Assembly (NCBI RefSeq): GCF_021390435.2
Contig: NZ_JAJVCN010000004.1
Span: forward strand, 1,158,501-1,222,500
Origin: Kibdelosporangium philippinense
GTDB taxonomy: Bacteria > Actinomycetota > Actinomycetes > Mycobacteriales > Pseudonocardiaceae
Reading direction: 5' to 3'
Length of the DNA: 64,000 bases
The notes beneath the pieces were generated by a model. That model made no database searches. It was not told where the DNA came from and saw only the letters and a program-made list of their open reading frames with translations. Positions 40,359 through 49,521 of the stretch are shown in pieces. Numbering within the stretch: the first letter of the stretch is position 1; each line of letters begins with the position of its first letter. Position numbers and translations under genes: made by a program.

Positions 40359-42146
40359 GTGCGCAGGTCAGCCGCCTTGGTCGCGTTATTGACTACAACT
40401 ACTGTGCTTGTCAGTGGCGCGGAAGTGGGCGCGAGTCCCAGCCGGTCCAAGGTGCCAGAGGCCATCGGCTACGGCGGTGCGGTCGCGAGCATCGACGCAG
40501 ACGCGACCGCCATCGGCATTTCCGTTCTGCGCCGCGGCGGCAACGCGGTCGACGCCGCCGTGGCGACCGCGGCGGCATTAGGCGTCACCGACCCGTTCTC
40601 CAACGGCATCGGTGGCGGCGGCTTCTTCGTGTTCTACGAAGCGAAAACCGGAAAGATCCACACCATCGACGGTCGTGAGACAACGCCGATGGCCGCGACC
40701 GAAACGCTGTTTCAGGAAAATGGTGTGCCGATTCCGTTCGCCGAAGGCATGACCAGCGGCCTGAGTGTCGGCGTTCCCGGCACACCGCGCACCTGGCAGC
40801 GCGCGCTGCAGCTGTGGGGACGCAAGTCGCTCAACGACGTGATGAAGCCAGCGGAGCAACTTGCCCGCAGCGGTTTCGTTGTTGACGAAACGTTCCGCAC
40901 CCAAATTGCCAACAACGCGACCAGGTTCGCCGCGTTCCCGTCGACCCGTGAGCTGTACCTGCCGGGCGGACAGCCACCGGCGGTGGGCACGACGTTCCGT
41001 AACCCCGACATGGCCAACACCTACCGGGAACTGGCCGACACGAACCTGAAGTCGTTGTACCGGGGGCAGATCGGCGAAGAGATCGTCAAGACGGTTCAGC
41101 AGCCACCGAAAGATCCGGCGTCCACCCTGAAGGTCCGGCCAGGAAAGCTGGCCGAGTCCGACCTTGCCCGCTACGAGGCGCCGCTGCGTGAGCCGAGCAA
41201 GACGACCTACCGCGGCCTGGACATCTACAGCATGGCGCCGCCGTCCTCAGGCGGCACGACCGTCGGCGAAGCGCTGAACATCCTGGAGTCGACCAATCTC
41301 AGCAAGCAGTCGAAGACCGACTACCTGCACTATTTCCTCGAGTCGACGCGGTTGGCGTTCGCGGACCGCAACCGTTGGGTCGGGGATCCCGCGTTCAGCA
41401 ACGTGCCGACGCGTGAACTGCTTTCGCAGCGTTTCGCCGATTCCCGCGCGTGCCTGATCAACCCGGCCAAAGCGTTGACGAGCCCCGTCGCGCCTGGCGA
41501 CCCGCGTAACCCGCAACCGTGCGCGACCACTGGTCAGGGCGTTGCCGCCGAGATCGGCAGCAAGCACACCACGCACCTGACGACCGCGGACGCGTGGGGC
41601 AACGTTGTCTCGTACACGCTGACCATCGAGTCTGAGGGCGGCAACGGAATCGTCGTGCCGGGCCGCGGTTTCCTGCTCAACAACGAGCTGACCGACTTCA
41701 ACTTCGCTCCGTTGTTCCCTGGTGTTCCTGACCCCAACCTGCCCGCTGCGGGTAAGCGGCCGCGTTCGTCGATGGCGCCGACCATCGTCATGCGTCACGG
41801 CAAGCCGTTCTTCGCCACTGGTTCGCCGGGCGGGGCGTCCATCATCACTACGGTCGCTCAGGTGATCACCGGACGAGTGGACCGCGGCATGACGCTCAAG
41901 AACGCGATCGCGGAGCCGCGTGCCTCGCAGCGCAACTCCGCGTCGGCTCAGGTGGAGAAGGAGTTTCTCGCCCAGCCGGAGACGGCTGCGTTGATCGCTC
42001 GCGGACAGGGCTTCAGCAGTGCCCCCGCTGAAATCGGCGCGGCGACCGGCGTTGAGCGGTTGCCTGACGGCCGGTGGATCGCTGCAGCCGAGACTGTTCG
42101 GCGTGGTGGTGGTTCGGCGGCGGTCGTGATTCCTGCCCGTCGGTAG
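40359..42146 (+). CDS. ggt: secreted gamma-glutamyltransferase
   Basis: 595 residues; N-terminal signal peptide (RRSAALVALLTTTTVLVSG) for export. Self-cleaving N-terminal nucleophile enzyme: the cleavage/catalytic threonine is in SKHTTHLTTADAWGN near residue 405, and KRPRSSMAPTIV and TGSPGGASII follow. It hydrolyses or transfers gamma-glutamyl groups of glutathione-type peptides outside the cell. GTG start; a rare TTA codon in the signal peptide at 40386. A clear terminator follows. Confidence 0.94.
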   Translation: MRRSAALVALLTTTTVLVSGAEVGASPSRSKVPEAIGYGGAVASIDADATAIGISVLRRGGNAVDAAVATAAALGVTDPFSNGIGGGGFFVFYEAKTGKIHTIDGRETTPMAATETLFQENGVPIPFAEGMTSGLSVGVPGTPRTWQRALQLWGRKSLNDVMKPAEQLARSGFVVDETFRTQIANNATRFAAFPSTRELYLPGGQPPAVGTTFRNPDMANTYRELADTNLKSLYRGQIGEEIVKTVQQPPKDPASTLKVRPGKLAESDLARYEAPLREPSKTTYRGLDIYSMAPPSSGGTTVGEALNILESTNLSKQSKTDYLHYFLESTRLAFADRNRWVGDPAFSNVPTRELLSQRFADSRACLINPAKALTSPVAPGDPRNPQPCATTGQGVAAEIGSKHTTHLTTADAWGNVVSYTLTIESEGGNGIVVPGRGFLLNNELTDFNFAPLFPGVPDPNLPAAGKRPRSSMAPTIVMRHGKPFFATGSPGGASIITTVAQVITGRVDRGMTLKNAIAEPRASQRNSASAQVEKEFLAQPETAALIARGQGFSSAPAEIGAATGVERLPDGRWIAAAETVRRGGGSAAVVIPARR

Positions 42147-42172
42147 GGCGCTTTTTCGTTGGTGGATAGGTG

Positions 42173-42207
42173 GAGCACCTCGGTCGTGGACCGGGGTGCT
42201 CTCTTTT
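42173..42207 (+). terminator. rho-independent terminator after ggt
   Basis: GAGCACC-T-CGGTC, loop GTG, GACCG-G-GGTGCTC form a 13-position stem with one T:G wobble, followed by TCTTTTG. It starts 26 bases after the ggt stop. Confidence 0.85.
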
Positions 42208-42576
42208 GTGCGTGCCGCAGTCTTCGGTGGACGGGTTTGCGTCCGTGGGTGAATGGTCATGTCGGTGCTGCGGTATTGCTGGCAGGCGGCCCACTGCGAG
42301 ATCGGGATCACCGGCCGGGGAACGGCAGTCGCGGGTTGTGCAGGACGCCTCGAAGCGACACTGGAAGCAGCCAGCGAGTTTTCCTTGTCGGAGAACGGGC
42401 CGTAGTCGGTGCCGCCCTTGGCCGCCTGCTTTTGGCTGCCGGAGAGTGCGCCTGCCAAACTCGACGAGTAGCGCGATCCAGGGCGCCCTGCCGTCCTGTA
42501 GATCCGGATGCTGTCTGAACCCGTTGCGCCGGAACCGGTTTCCTGTCGGCGCGGGTTGCGGTCAGGTGACGAAGTT
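42208..42576. other. gene-free stretch before the chitinase promoter
   Basis: No convincing gene, RNA or repeat seen. Short open frames on both strands lack start signals and family resemblance. A decayed gene on the minus strand cannot be excluded. Confidence 0.4.
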
Positions 42577-42636
42577 TGGTCTAGACCTTGAGTTGATCAG
42601 TGGTCTGGATCTTTAACTGATGTGTGGTCTTCCTTG
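42577..42636 (+). promoter_or_regulatory. three 24-bp-spaced TGGTCT repeats upstream of chitinase
   Basis: TGGTCTAGACCT (42577), TGGTCTGGATCT (42601) and TGGTCTTCCTTG (42625) begin exactly 24 bp apart. The first is a near-perfect dre core palindrome; the 12-bp direct-repeat layout resembles the paired repeats of Streptomyces chitinase promoters. This suggests chitin or GlcNAc control, with DasR a candidate. Confidence 0.75.
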
Positions 42637-42667
42637 CCACGACCCTGCCAACTGGAGGAAGAAACCG

Positions 42668-44602
42668 ATGTCAGTCAGACAACGGCGATTCGGCATTGTG
42701 CTGATCGCCGGTTCGCTCGCGTTATCTGGCTTCTCCGGCACCGCGCAGGCCGCCGCCAATCCCACCGCCACATTCAGCAAGGTGTCCGACTGGGGCACCG
42801 GATTCACCGGCCAGGTCGTCGTCCGCGCCGGCGACTCCACCCCGCTCAACGGCTGGATCGTCAAATTCGACCTGCCTGCGGGCACAAGCATCGGCTCGAC
42901 GTGGGAAGCGGACATGACCCGCGTCGGCGACAACTACACGTTCCGCAACCGCAGCTACAACGGCAGCGTAGCCGCTGGTGCCACAACATCGTTCGGGTTC
43001 AACGGCGCCGGACCCGGCACGCCGCTGAACTGCACGATCAACGGTAACCCGTGCGATGGCTCGTCTGGCGAGCCGGACGCTCAGGCGCCGACCGTCCCGA
43101 CCGGCCTCGCGGCGGGCACGACCACCAGTAGCACGGTTCCGTTGAGCTGGAACGCGTCCTCCGACAACGTATCCGTTATCGGATACGATATTTTCCAAGG
43201 CAGTTCGACGACGCCCGTCGCCACCTCGCCGTCCACTTCGTTCACCGTCGGTGGTCTGCAACCGACGACCACCTACAGCTTCCGCGTACGGGCGCGCGAC
43301 CGTGCAGGCAACGTTTCCGCGCTCAGCGCACCCGTTTCCGCGACCACGAAGGAAACCGGCAACCCCGGGCCTGGCGGAAAACGCAAAGTCGGCTACTTCA
43401 CCCAATGGGGTGTTTACGACCGCGCGTACTACATCAAGAACCTGGACACGTCCGGTTCGGCGGCGAAGCTGACGCACATCAACTACGCGTTCGGCAACAT
43501 CGACTCCGCGGGCCGGTGCTTCCAGGCCAACCAACTCGGCCAGGGTGACGCGTGGGCTGACTACCAGCGGCGGTTCACCGGGGACCTGACCGTCAACGGG
43601 CAGGCGGACGTGTACAACCAGCCGCTCGCAGGCAACCTCAACCAGATCAAGCAGTTGAAGGCCAAGTACCCGCACCTGAAGGTCAACCTGTCGCTGGGCG
43701 GCTGGACCTGGTCGAAGTACTTCTCCAATGCCGCGCTCACGGCCGCCTCGCGGCAGGCACACGTGTCGTCGTGCCTCGACATGTGGATCAAGGGCAACCT
43801 GCCGCAGATTGGCGGCGAACCACAGGGCGGTCCGGGTTCGGCCGCGGGTGTGTTCGACGGCATCGACCTCGACTGGGAATGGCCGGGTAGTGAGGGCAAC
43901 GTCGGTAACGTCGTTCGCCCGGAAGACAAGCAGAACTTCACGGCGCTGGTCCAGGAATGGCGCCGCCAGCTCGACGCGTATGGCGCTACCACCGGCAAGC
44001 ACCACGAGCTGACCGCGTTCATGCCTGCCGATCCCGACAAGGTGGTCGCCGGTTACGAAGTCAGCCAGCTCTTCACTTCGTTCGACTTCATCACCCTGCA
44101 GGGCTACGACCTGCACGGCGGCTGGGAGACGGTGACCAACAACCAGTCCGCACTGCGACTTCCGGCTGGCGATCCCGGCCCGAAGCCGTACAGCATCGAG
44201 ATCGCGGCGAACGCGTGGACCAGCCGGGGCGCGCCCGCGAACCGGATTGTGCTTGGCGTTCCGTTCTACAGCCGCGGTTGGACCGGCGTGGCCAACGTCA
44301 ACAACGGGCTGCACCAGACGGCGACCGGACCTGCCCCCGGTCGGTACGAAGCGGGCATCAACGACTACAAGCTGATCAAGCCTTTGGTCGGCAGCGGCTA
44401 TCAGCTGTACCGGGATGCCAACGCCGGACACGCGTGGTTGTTCAACGGCAGCACATTTTGGACATACGACGACCCGACCGAAATCGCCAGGAAGACCGCT
44501 TGGATCACCAGCAACGGCCTTGGCGGGGCGATGATCTGGTCCATGGACGGCGATACGGCCAACGGTGAGTTGATGACGGCCGTGCACCAGGGCATCGGCT
44601 GA
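42668..44602 (+). CDS. secreted GH18 chitinase with CBM2 and fibronectin III domain
   Basis: 644 residues in the Streptomyces chitinase pattern: signal peptide (about 1-30), cellulose/chitin-binding CBM2 (residues 32-135, GGW-type NGWIVKFDLPAGTSI), a fibronectin III domain (about 143-230) and a GH18 catalytic domain from about 240. The catalytic DxxDxDxE motif is FDGIDLDWEWPG. It hydrolyses chitin outside the cell. ATG at 42668 follows TGGAGGAAG. TTA codon in the signal peptide at 42722. A TATCGGATA site lies in the FN3 region (43177). Confidence 0.95.
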   Translation: MSVRQRRFGIVLIAGSLALSGFSGTAQAAANPTATFSKVSDWGTGFTGQVVVRAGDSTPLNGWIVKFDLPAGTSIGSTWEADMTRVGDNYTFRNRSYNGSVAAGATTSFGFNGAGPGTPLNCTINGNPCDGSSGEPDAQAPTVPTGLAAGTTTSSTVPLSWNASSDNVSVIGYDIFQGSSTTPVATSPSTSFTVGGLQPTTTYSFRVRARDRAGNVSALSAPVSATTKETGNPGPGGKRKVGYFTQWGVYDRAYYIKNLDTSGSAAKLTHINYAFGNIDSAGRCFQANQLGQGDAWADYQRRFTGDLTVNGQADVYNQPLAGNLNQIKQLKAKYPHLKVNLSLGGWTWSKYFSNAALTAASRQAHVSSCLDMWIKGNLPQIGGEPQGGPGSAAGVFDGIDLDWEWPGSEGNVGNVVRPEDKQNFTALVQEWRRQLDAYGATTGKHHELTAFMPADPDKVVAGYEVSQLFTSFDFITLQGYDLHGGWETVTNNQSALRLPAGDPGPKPYSIEIAANAWTSRGAPANRIVLGVPFYSRGWTGVANVNNGLHQTATGPAPGRYEAGINDYKLIKPLVGSGYQLYRDANAGHAWLFNGSTFWTYDDPTEIARKTAWITSNGLGGAMIWSMDGDTANGELMTAVHQGIG

Positions 44603-44650
44603 CCACGTGTTTGATGGGACGCGCGTTGGCCGTTGGTCAACGCGCGTTCG

Positions 44651-45124
44651 TTACGAAAGGATCATGAGGCTGCTTGTCGCGGTCGCGAGTAGACGGTCGC
44701 TGCCATCCGTTATGCGCGCCTCGGCCAAAGCAATCCGTCGGCCGTGGTGGGTCAGTGTCCCGGTGCATCGGATCGCATCGGTGCGCTCCGAGATGGCGCT
44801 GAGGAACTTGACCGACAGATCGAGCGACGTATAACCGATCCCTACATCCAATTTTGTATGCAACGCGCTACCGGTCGCGGTGTCCATCATGGACGCGATG
44901 AATCCACCGTGGACGATGCCAGAGCCGTTGTACATGTACTCGGCCGGTTTGACGCCGAAGACGACTCGGCCCGGTTCGACTTCGATCAGATCGAGGCCAA
45001 GCGTCTGGACCATTGGCGGTGGCGGGATCGTTCCGGCGAGCAGGCCGCGCATGATCTCCAAGCCGGTCAGGTCAGCCGGAAAGCCTGGCTCTTCCCAGCG
45101 ATAAGTACGAGTCCGGACGCTCAT
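44651..45124 (-). CDS. PaaI/hotdog-fold thioesterase
   Basis: 157 residues with a hotdog fold: the NGSGIVHGGFIASMMDTATG helix-turn motif with catalytic acid is around residue 80. Hydrolyses acyl-CoA thioesters of unspecified chain type. The ATG at 45124 overlaps the HxlR regulator's stop by 4 bases, so the two form one transcript opposite the thiolase gene. Confidence 0.85.
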   Translation of the reverse strand: MSVRTRTYRWEEPGFPADLTGLEIMRGLLAGTIPPPPMVQTLGLDLIEVEPGRVVFGVKPAEYMYNGSGIVHGGFIASMMDTATGSALHTKLDVGIGYTSLDLSVKFLSAISERTDAIRCTGTLTHHGRRIALAEARITDGSDRLLATATSSLMILS

Positions 45125-45597
45125 GATCGCTCCCCTTGTGCGGCGGTGGCCCACCGTCGCTGATAGACCCGGTCCGCTGACGTCAGCGGTTCGCCGCAAG
45201 TGCTGCACACGGTCGGCGAGCTGCTCAGGTGATCAGCTGACCGGTGCAGGATGGACATCTCGATATGGCGCGCGGGCGCCTTCGTGTACTTCTCGCCCCA
45301 ACGCGCCAGAGCGTCGAGTGACGGCAGCAAGTCCGCGCCCGCGTCGGTGATCACGTACTCCTCGTGCATCCGCTGCTTACCGCGATACGGCGCGCGGCGA
45401 AGCAGTCCCGCTTCGACCATCTGTGCGAGCCTGCGGGCGAGCACGTTGTCGGCGACCTGGAGACGCTCGCGGAACTGCTCGAACCTCGTCGCGCCAAGCA
45501 GCGCCTCGCGCAGCACGAGCATGACCCACGGGTCGCCGACCACATCCAGCGAACGCGCGATCGGGCACGGGTGCTTCGACCAGTCCTGACGTAGCAC
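45121..45597 (-). CDS. HxlR-family transcriptional regulator
   Basis: 158 residues. Winged-helix HxlR signatures are CPIARSLDVVGDPWVMLVLREAL and FEQFRERLQVADNVLARRL. The C-terminus has a CSTCGEPL element. GTG at 45597 follows AGGAGC on the minus strand. It probably controls both its own operon with the thioesterase and the divergent thiolase through the inverted repeat in the shared 82-bp gap. Confidence 0.88.
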   Translation of the reverse strand: MLRQDWSKHPCPIARSLDVVGDPWVMLVLREALLGATRFEQFRERLQVADNVLARRLAQMVEAGLLRRAPYRGKQRMHEEYVITDAGADLLPSLDALARWGEKYTKAPARHIEMSILHRSADHLSSSPTVCSTCGEPLTSADRVYQRRWATAAQGERS

Positions 45598-45614
45598 GGG
45601 ACGCTCCTCACATT

Positions 45615-45661
45615 GGCTTGCTCGAAGAAAGCCTATACGAAGTAGGCTTGCTTGAGGAAAG
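45615..45661. promoter_or_regulatory. candidate HxlR operator in the divergent gap
   Basis: AAGCCTA-N7-TAGGCTT (45629-45649) is a perfect 7-bp inverted repeat with a 7-base spacer, like the N7-spaced sites of HxlR/YodB-type regulators. It lies between two direct copies of GGCTTGCTYGARGAAAG that begin 30 bp apart (45615 and 45645). Confidence 0.6.
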
Positions 45662-45679
45662 TTAACAAGGAGGTCGGCC

Positions 45680-46849
45680 ATGAGAGACGCTGTGATCGTC
45701 GACGCCGTCCGCACGCCCATCGGCAAAGGTCGCGCCACAGGGACATTGGCTGGCGTGCACCCCGTCGACCTGCACGCGCACGCCATTCGCGCCCTCGTTG
45801 ACCGCACCGGAATCGACCCGGCGTTGATTGACGACGTGATTTCCGGCGCGGTCGGTCAGATCGGCGAGCAGAGCGGCAACACCGCGCGCTGGGCCGCGCT
45901 CGCCGCGGGACTGCCCGAATCGGTTCCGGCCGTCACCGTCGACCGGCAGTGCGGCAGCAGCCAGCAGGCGATCCACTTCGCCGCCCAAGGTGTGATCGCC
46001 GGTGCGTACGACGTCGTCATCGCATCCGGCATCGAGTCGATGAGCCACGTCCCGATCGGCAGCCAGCGCGACGGTCGGGACTTCCTCGGCCCGCAGGTCG
46101 CCAACCGGTACGCCGACGGGCTCGTCCCGCAGGGGATCAGCGCCGAGTTGATCGCCGCCAAGTGGGGATTGACCCGCGAGCAACTCGACACGTTCGCGGC
46201 CACGAGTCATCAGCGCGCCGCGGCGGCGTGGGCGGATGGCCGGTTCGACCGCGATGTGGTGCCGTTGAAGGTGGGGGCCGACGAGGATGAGTCGATCCGT
46301 CCGTCAACGACGGCGGACATCCTGGCTGGTCTGAAACCGGCTTTCTACAACGACTACTGGACTACACGTTTTCCGCAAATTGGCTGGCACGTGACTGCGG
46401 GCAACTCGTCGCCGATCAACGATGGCGCCGCGGCCGTGCTGATCACGAGCAGCGAGACGGCGCAACGCCTCGGCCTGAAGCCGCGTGCACGCCTGCACAG
46501 CTTTGCGGTCGTCGGTGACGACCCGTTGCTGATGCTTACCGGCGTCATTCCCGCCACCGCCAAAGTTCTCGACCGCGCGGGCCTCGCGCTCAGCGACATC
46601 GACGCGTTCGAGGTCAACGAGGCGTTCGCCAGCGTCGTCCTGGCGTGGCAGGCGGAAACTGGCGCCGATTTGGCGAAGGTGAACGTCAACGGCGGCGCGA
46701 CCGCCATCGGTCACCCACTGGGCGCCAGCGGTGCGCGACTGATGACCACCTTGTTGTCGGTTCTCGAGCAGACCGGCGGCCGGTACGGCCTGCAGACCAT
46801 GTGCGAAGCCGGAGGTCTGGCCAACGCCACGATCATCGAACGGATCTGA
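45680..46849 (+). CDS. acetyl-CoA acetyltransferase (thiolase)
   Basis: 389 residues. Active-site cysteine in VDRQCGSSQQAIHFA near residue 90, NEAFA, GGATAIGHPLGASGARL and the second cysteine in TMCEAGG near the C-terminus. Beta-oxidation or biosynthetic thiolase; it pairs with the divergent hotdog thioesterase under HxlR control. ATG with AAGGAGG upstream. Confidence 0.93.
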   Translation: MRDAVIVDAVRTPIGKGRATGTLAGVHPVDLHAHAIRALVDRTGIDPALIDDVISGAVGQIGEQSGNTARWAALAAGLPESVPAVTVDRQCGSSQQAIHFAAQGVIAGAYDVVIASGIESMSHVPIGSQRDGRDFLGPQVANRYADGLVPQGISAELIAAKWGLTREQLDTFAATSHQRAAAAWADGRFDRDVVPLKVGADEDESIRPSTTADILAGLKPAFYNDYWTTRFPQIGWHVTAGNSSPINDGAAAVLITSSETAQRLGLKPRARLHSFAVVGDDPLLMLTGVIPATAKVLDRAGLALSDIDAFEVNEAFASVVLAWQAETGADLAKVNVNGGATAIGHPLGASGARLMTTLLSVLEQTGGRYGLQTMCEAGGLANATIIERI

Positions 46850-46889
46850 TGATTGACGGTCACCGTCCGTCAGTCCTAATGTACGTCCT

Positions 46890-46903
46890 TGTAAACGTTT
46901 TCA
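46890..46903. promoter_or_regulatory. LacI-family operator-like sequence before the GH28 gene
   Basis: TGTAAACGTTTTCA fits the TGWAARCGYTWWCA pattern of LacI/GalR-family sites and is centred about 50 bp before the GH28-like start. The regulator is not in the window. Confidence 0.6.
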
Positions 46904-46946
46904 TTCCGCCGCGCGAGTGACACGTCAAAGAAGACGAGGTGAGCTC

Positions 46947-48407
46947 ATGGCGAGAATCGGCGCATTGATCGTATCTGGTCTGATCACCACAGGACTGACC
47001 ATATCTGCGACCCAGGCAGCGCCTGCCGTGTTCAACGTCAAGTCGTACGGCGCGGTCGGCAACGGCAGCGCCAACGATGACGACGCCATCGACCGGGCGA
47101 TCAACGCCGCCAACGCGGCGGGCGGGGGCGTCGTGGACTTCCCGGCCGGGCGTTACCGCTCGCGAACGATCCATCTGAAGAGCAACGTCACGCTCAACCT
47201 CAACGCGGGCGCGACTTTGCTCGCCGCGAGCAGCGGCATGGATCGCGCCGAGGCGAACGAGTGGGACGAGTACCAGGACTACGGGCACAGCCACTTCCGT
47301 AACGCGCTGATCTTCGGGGAGAACGTCGAGAACATCGCGTTCACCGGCGCGGGCACGATCGACGGCGACAACAACCTGATCACCGGCGACCCCAGTCAGG
47401 GCCAGGCCGACAAGGCGTTGAGCCTCAAGTACTGCCGCAACCTCCGGTTCCAGGACATCACGTTCCGCCAGGGCGGGCACTTCGCGATCCTGATCAACGG
47501 CTGCGTCGGCGTGCAGATGCACAACACCAAGATCCTCAGCGCCGACGACCGGGACGCGTTCAACATCATCAACACGTCCAATGTGGAGATCGCGAACTCG
47601 CGGATCGAGGCGAGCGACGACGCTGTCGTGTTCAAGAGCGACTACGCGCTTGGCCGGACGTTCACGACCGAGAACGCGATCGTCCGCGACTCGACGATCC
47701 TGTCGACGGAGAACAACGCACTGCAGTTCGGCTCGGAGACGTGCGGCAACTTCCACAACATCCAGTTGCGCAACCTCACCGTGACCGGCGCGGGCAAGGC
47801 GGGAATCGGCATGGTGTCGATGGACGGCGCCACGATCGAGGACATCACCTACGACAACATCAAGCTCAGCAAGACCGCCTGGGCGATCTTCATGCACATC
47901 GGCAAGCGTTCGCGCTGCCCGGGCAACCCGCCAGCGGGCAAGATCCGCAACGTCACGCTGAAAAACATCACCGGCACGAACCTGACCACCCCGCGCGATG
48001 TCGCCGGTGACGACGAGTACTCGGCCACGATCACCGGCCGGACAGACTCGGCAATCGAGAACGTCACGCTGGAGAACGTGAACATGAACTTCCCTGGCGG
48101 TCACCCAGCGTCTGACGCCAACCGCGTACCGCCGGAGAATTCGACCGCATACCCGCCGCGCACATTCGGCGTCCGCCCGGCGTACGCCTTCTGGGTCCGG
48201 CACGCAAAGGGCATCAAGTTCCTCAACAGCACCGTCGAGTTCCAGAAGTCCGACGGCCGACCGGTGTTCCTCGCCAACGACACGACCGGCGTGGTCATCG
48301 ACGGCGTGACGATGGAACGCAGCACGGGCAGTTGGGACGTGACGTTCCAGAAGTCCATTGGCCAGCAGGTCGTCAACAGCGGCAACCCACGCGTCCGCGT
48401 GCAGTAG
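46947..48407 (+). CDS. secreted GH28-like pectinase (parallel beta-helix)
   Basis: 486 residues. Signal peptide (1-24, ending ATQAAPA), then a pectate-lyase/polygalacturonase beta-helix: FNVKSYGAVGNGSANDDDAI, later RIEASDDAVVFKSD matching the catalytic DD of GH28, and repeated N-x-L/I strands. Hydrolyses galacturonan-like polysaccharide outside the cell; the exact substrate is not certain. ATG at 46947 behind GAGGTGAG. An operator-like LacI motif is upstream. Confidence 0.82.
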   Translation: MARIGALIVSGLITTGLTISATQAAPAVFNVKSYGAVGNGSANDDDAIDRAINAANAAGGGVVDFPAGRYRSRTIHLKSNVTLNLNAGATLLAASSGMDRAEANEWDEYQDYGHSHFRNALIFGENVENIAFTGAGTIDGDNNLITGDPSQGQADKALSLKYCRNLRFQDITFRQGGHFAILINGCVGVQMHNTKILSADDRDAFNIINTSNVEIANSRIEASDDAVVFKSDYALGRTFTTENAIVRDSTILSTENNALQFGSETCGNFHNIQLRNLTVTGAGKAGIGMVSMDGATIEDITYDNIKLSKTAWAIFMHIGKRSRCPGNPPAGKIRNVTLKNITGTNLTTPRDVAGDDEYSATITGRTDSAIENVTLENVNMNFPGGHPASDANRVPPENSTAYPPRTFGVRPAYAFWVRHAKGIKFLNSTVEFQKSDGRPVFLANDTTGVVIDGVTMERSTGSWDVTFQKSIGQQVVNSGNPRVRVQ

Positions 48408-48463
48408 TCGAGTGCACCCTCGCCTCAATCGACGCAAGGGGAGAGGCGATGGGGGTGAACAAC

Positions 48464-48500
48464 GGATCCGTGGCAGTCGGCCGTTGGCTGTCACGGATCC
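48464..48500 (+). terminator. long hairpin downstream of the GH28 gene
   Basis: GGATCCGTG and CACGGATCC form a 9-bp perfect stem extendable by CAG/CTG, around an 11-base loop, 56 bases after the stop. No T-tract follows, so this may be a Rho-aided terminator or mRNA end. Confidence 0.6.
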
Positions 48501-48591
48501 TGTCACTGTGGCATGTGCGGCCTGGCCGTGATTCGCGTGTACCTCAACGAGATCGGGGTCGGCGAGGGCGAGTCATGAATGGGAGAACGCG

Positions 48592-49521
48592 GTGACAGGG
48601 TGGACGGCGATGGCTGCTGTGTCCCATTTCGTTGTGCCAGATGAAGAAACGGCCCGTGCGCTGGCAGGTGCCTTTGCGCGGTTCGGATATCCCCGAGTGG
48701 CTGCCCGGCCAACGCGGCCGGATCCCTTTGATTTCGACACTGTCGAGCGGACGAGTTGGACGGTCGCTGTGGTCGACGAGGGACCGTATCCGATCGACGA
48801 TGCCGGGCGGCGCGCCTACCGAGCGGTTGGCCGGCAGGCCAACGCGCTCGCTCGGGAGCATGGCGGGTTCTTCCGCGGCGGATCCCAGTTCGACATAAGC
48901 CAGCTGGGTACCGTCGATGAGGATGGGCCGATCGTGCTGGTCAATCCAGGGCGGCGGCCCGATCTGCCGGAGATCGTGGTGGTCCCGGAGCCTGCGAACG
49001 CGTTCCTGGCACTCACTCCCGATGACATCGAGGATGCCGAGATCGACCTCGACGGGCTCGATGACATCGACTGGGCCGCGCTCGAGCACGCGCACGGCAG
49101 CGCAGAGGATATTTCCTATCTGATCCGTCGGCTCGCCTACGACTTCGAGGTGTGGGAAGAGTGGTCGGAGATTGACAGTGAGCTCTTCGGGGACAACCTC
49201 ATGCACCAGGGGACGTTCCCCTCTTTGTCAGGATCGTGTGAGACACCCGGTGTGAGTACCGGGGTTCCTGACCGAGGGCGGGATCGGAGATCCTTGTGTA
49301 CGTGTCCACCTCCTCTGACGACCAGCCCAACCCGTCGTCCCCGAAGGGCGATCCCGCTCCGCGTCCGTCCCGGCGGGTGTTCAGCCCGGAGTACAAGCTG
49401 GCGATCGTCACCGAGTACGAGAACGCGCCCAACGGCGAGAAGGGCGCCATCCTGCGCCGGGAAGGCCTGTATTCCTCCCACGTCATCGAATGGGCACGCG
49501 CCCGCGACGCGGGCACCCTGA
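48592..49521 (+). CDS. acidic hypothetical protein, 3' end truncated by IS3 element
   Basis: Function unknown. The first 211 residues (48592-49225) are host sequence: SHFVVPDEETARALAGAFARF, WTVAVVDEGPYP and RAYRAVGRQANALAREHGG, with an acidic tail of alternating Asp/Glu. From 49226 the frame runs into the IS left end and codes for 98 unrelated residues ending at 49521. GTG at 48592 or ATG at 48610 may be the start. The amino-terminal half vaguely recalls RraB-type RNase E regulators, but I would not rely on that. Confidence 0.6.
   Translation: MTGWTAMAAVSHFVVPDEETARALAGAFARFGYPRVAARPTRPDPFDFDTVERTSWTVAVVDEGPYPIDDAGRRAYRAVGRQANALAREHGGFFRGGSQFDISQLGTVDEDGPIVLVNPGRRPDLPEIVVVPEPANAFLALTPDDIEDAEIDLDGLDDIDWAALEHAHGSAEDISYLIRRLAYDFEVWEEWSEIDSELFGDNLMHQGTFPSLSGSCETPGVSTGVPDRGRDRRSLCTCPPPLTTSPTRRPRRAIPLRVRPGGCSARSTSWRSSPSTRTRPTARRAPSCAGKACIPPTSSNGHAPATRAP

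Noticed and set aside
42208..42576. Minus-strand frame before the chitinase promoter
   Set aside because: No start signal, no domain, composition like non-coding sequence.
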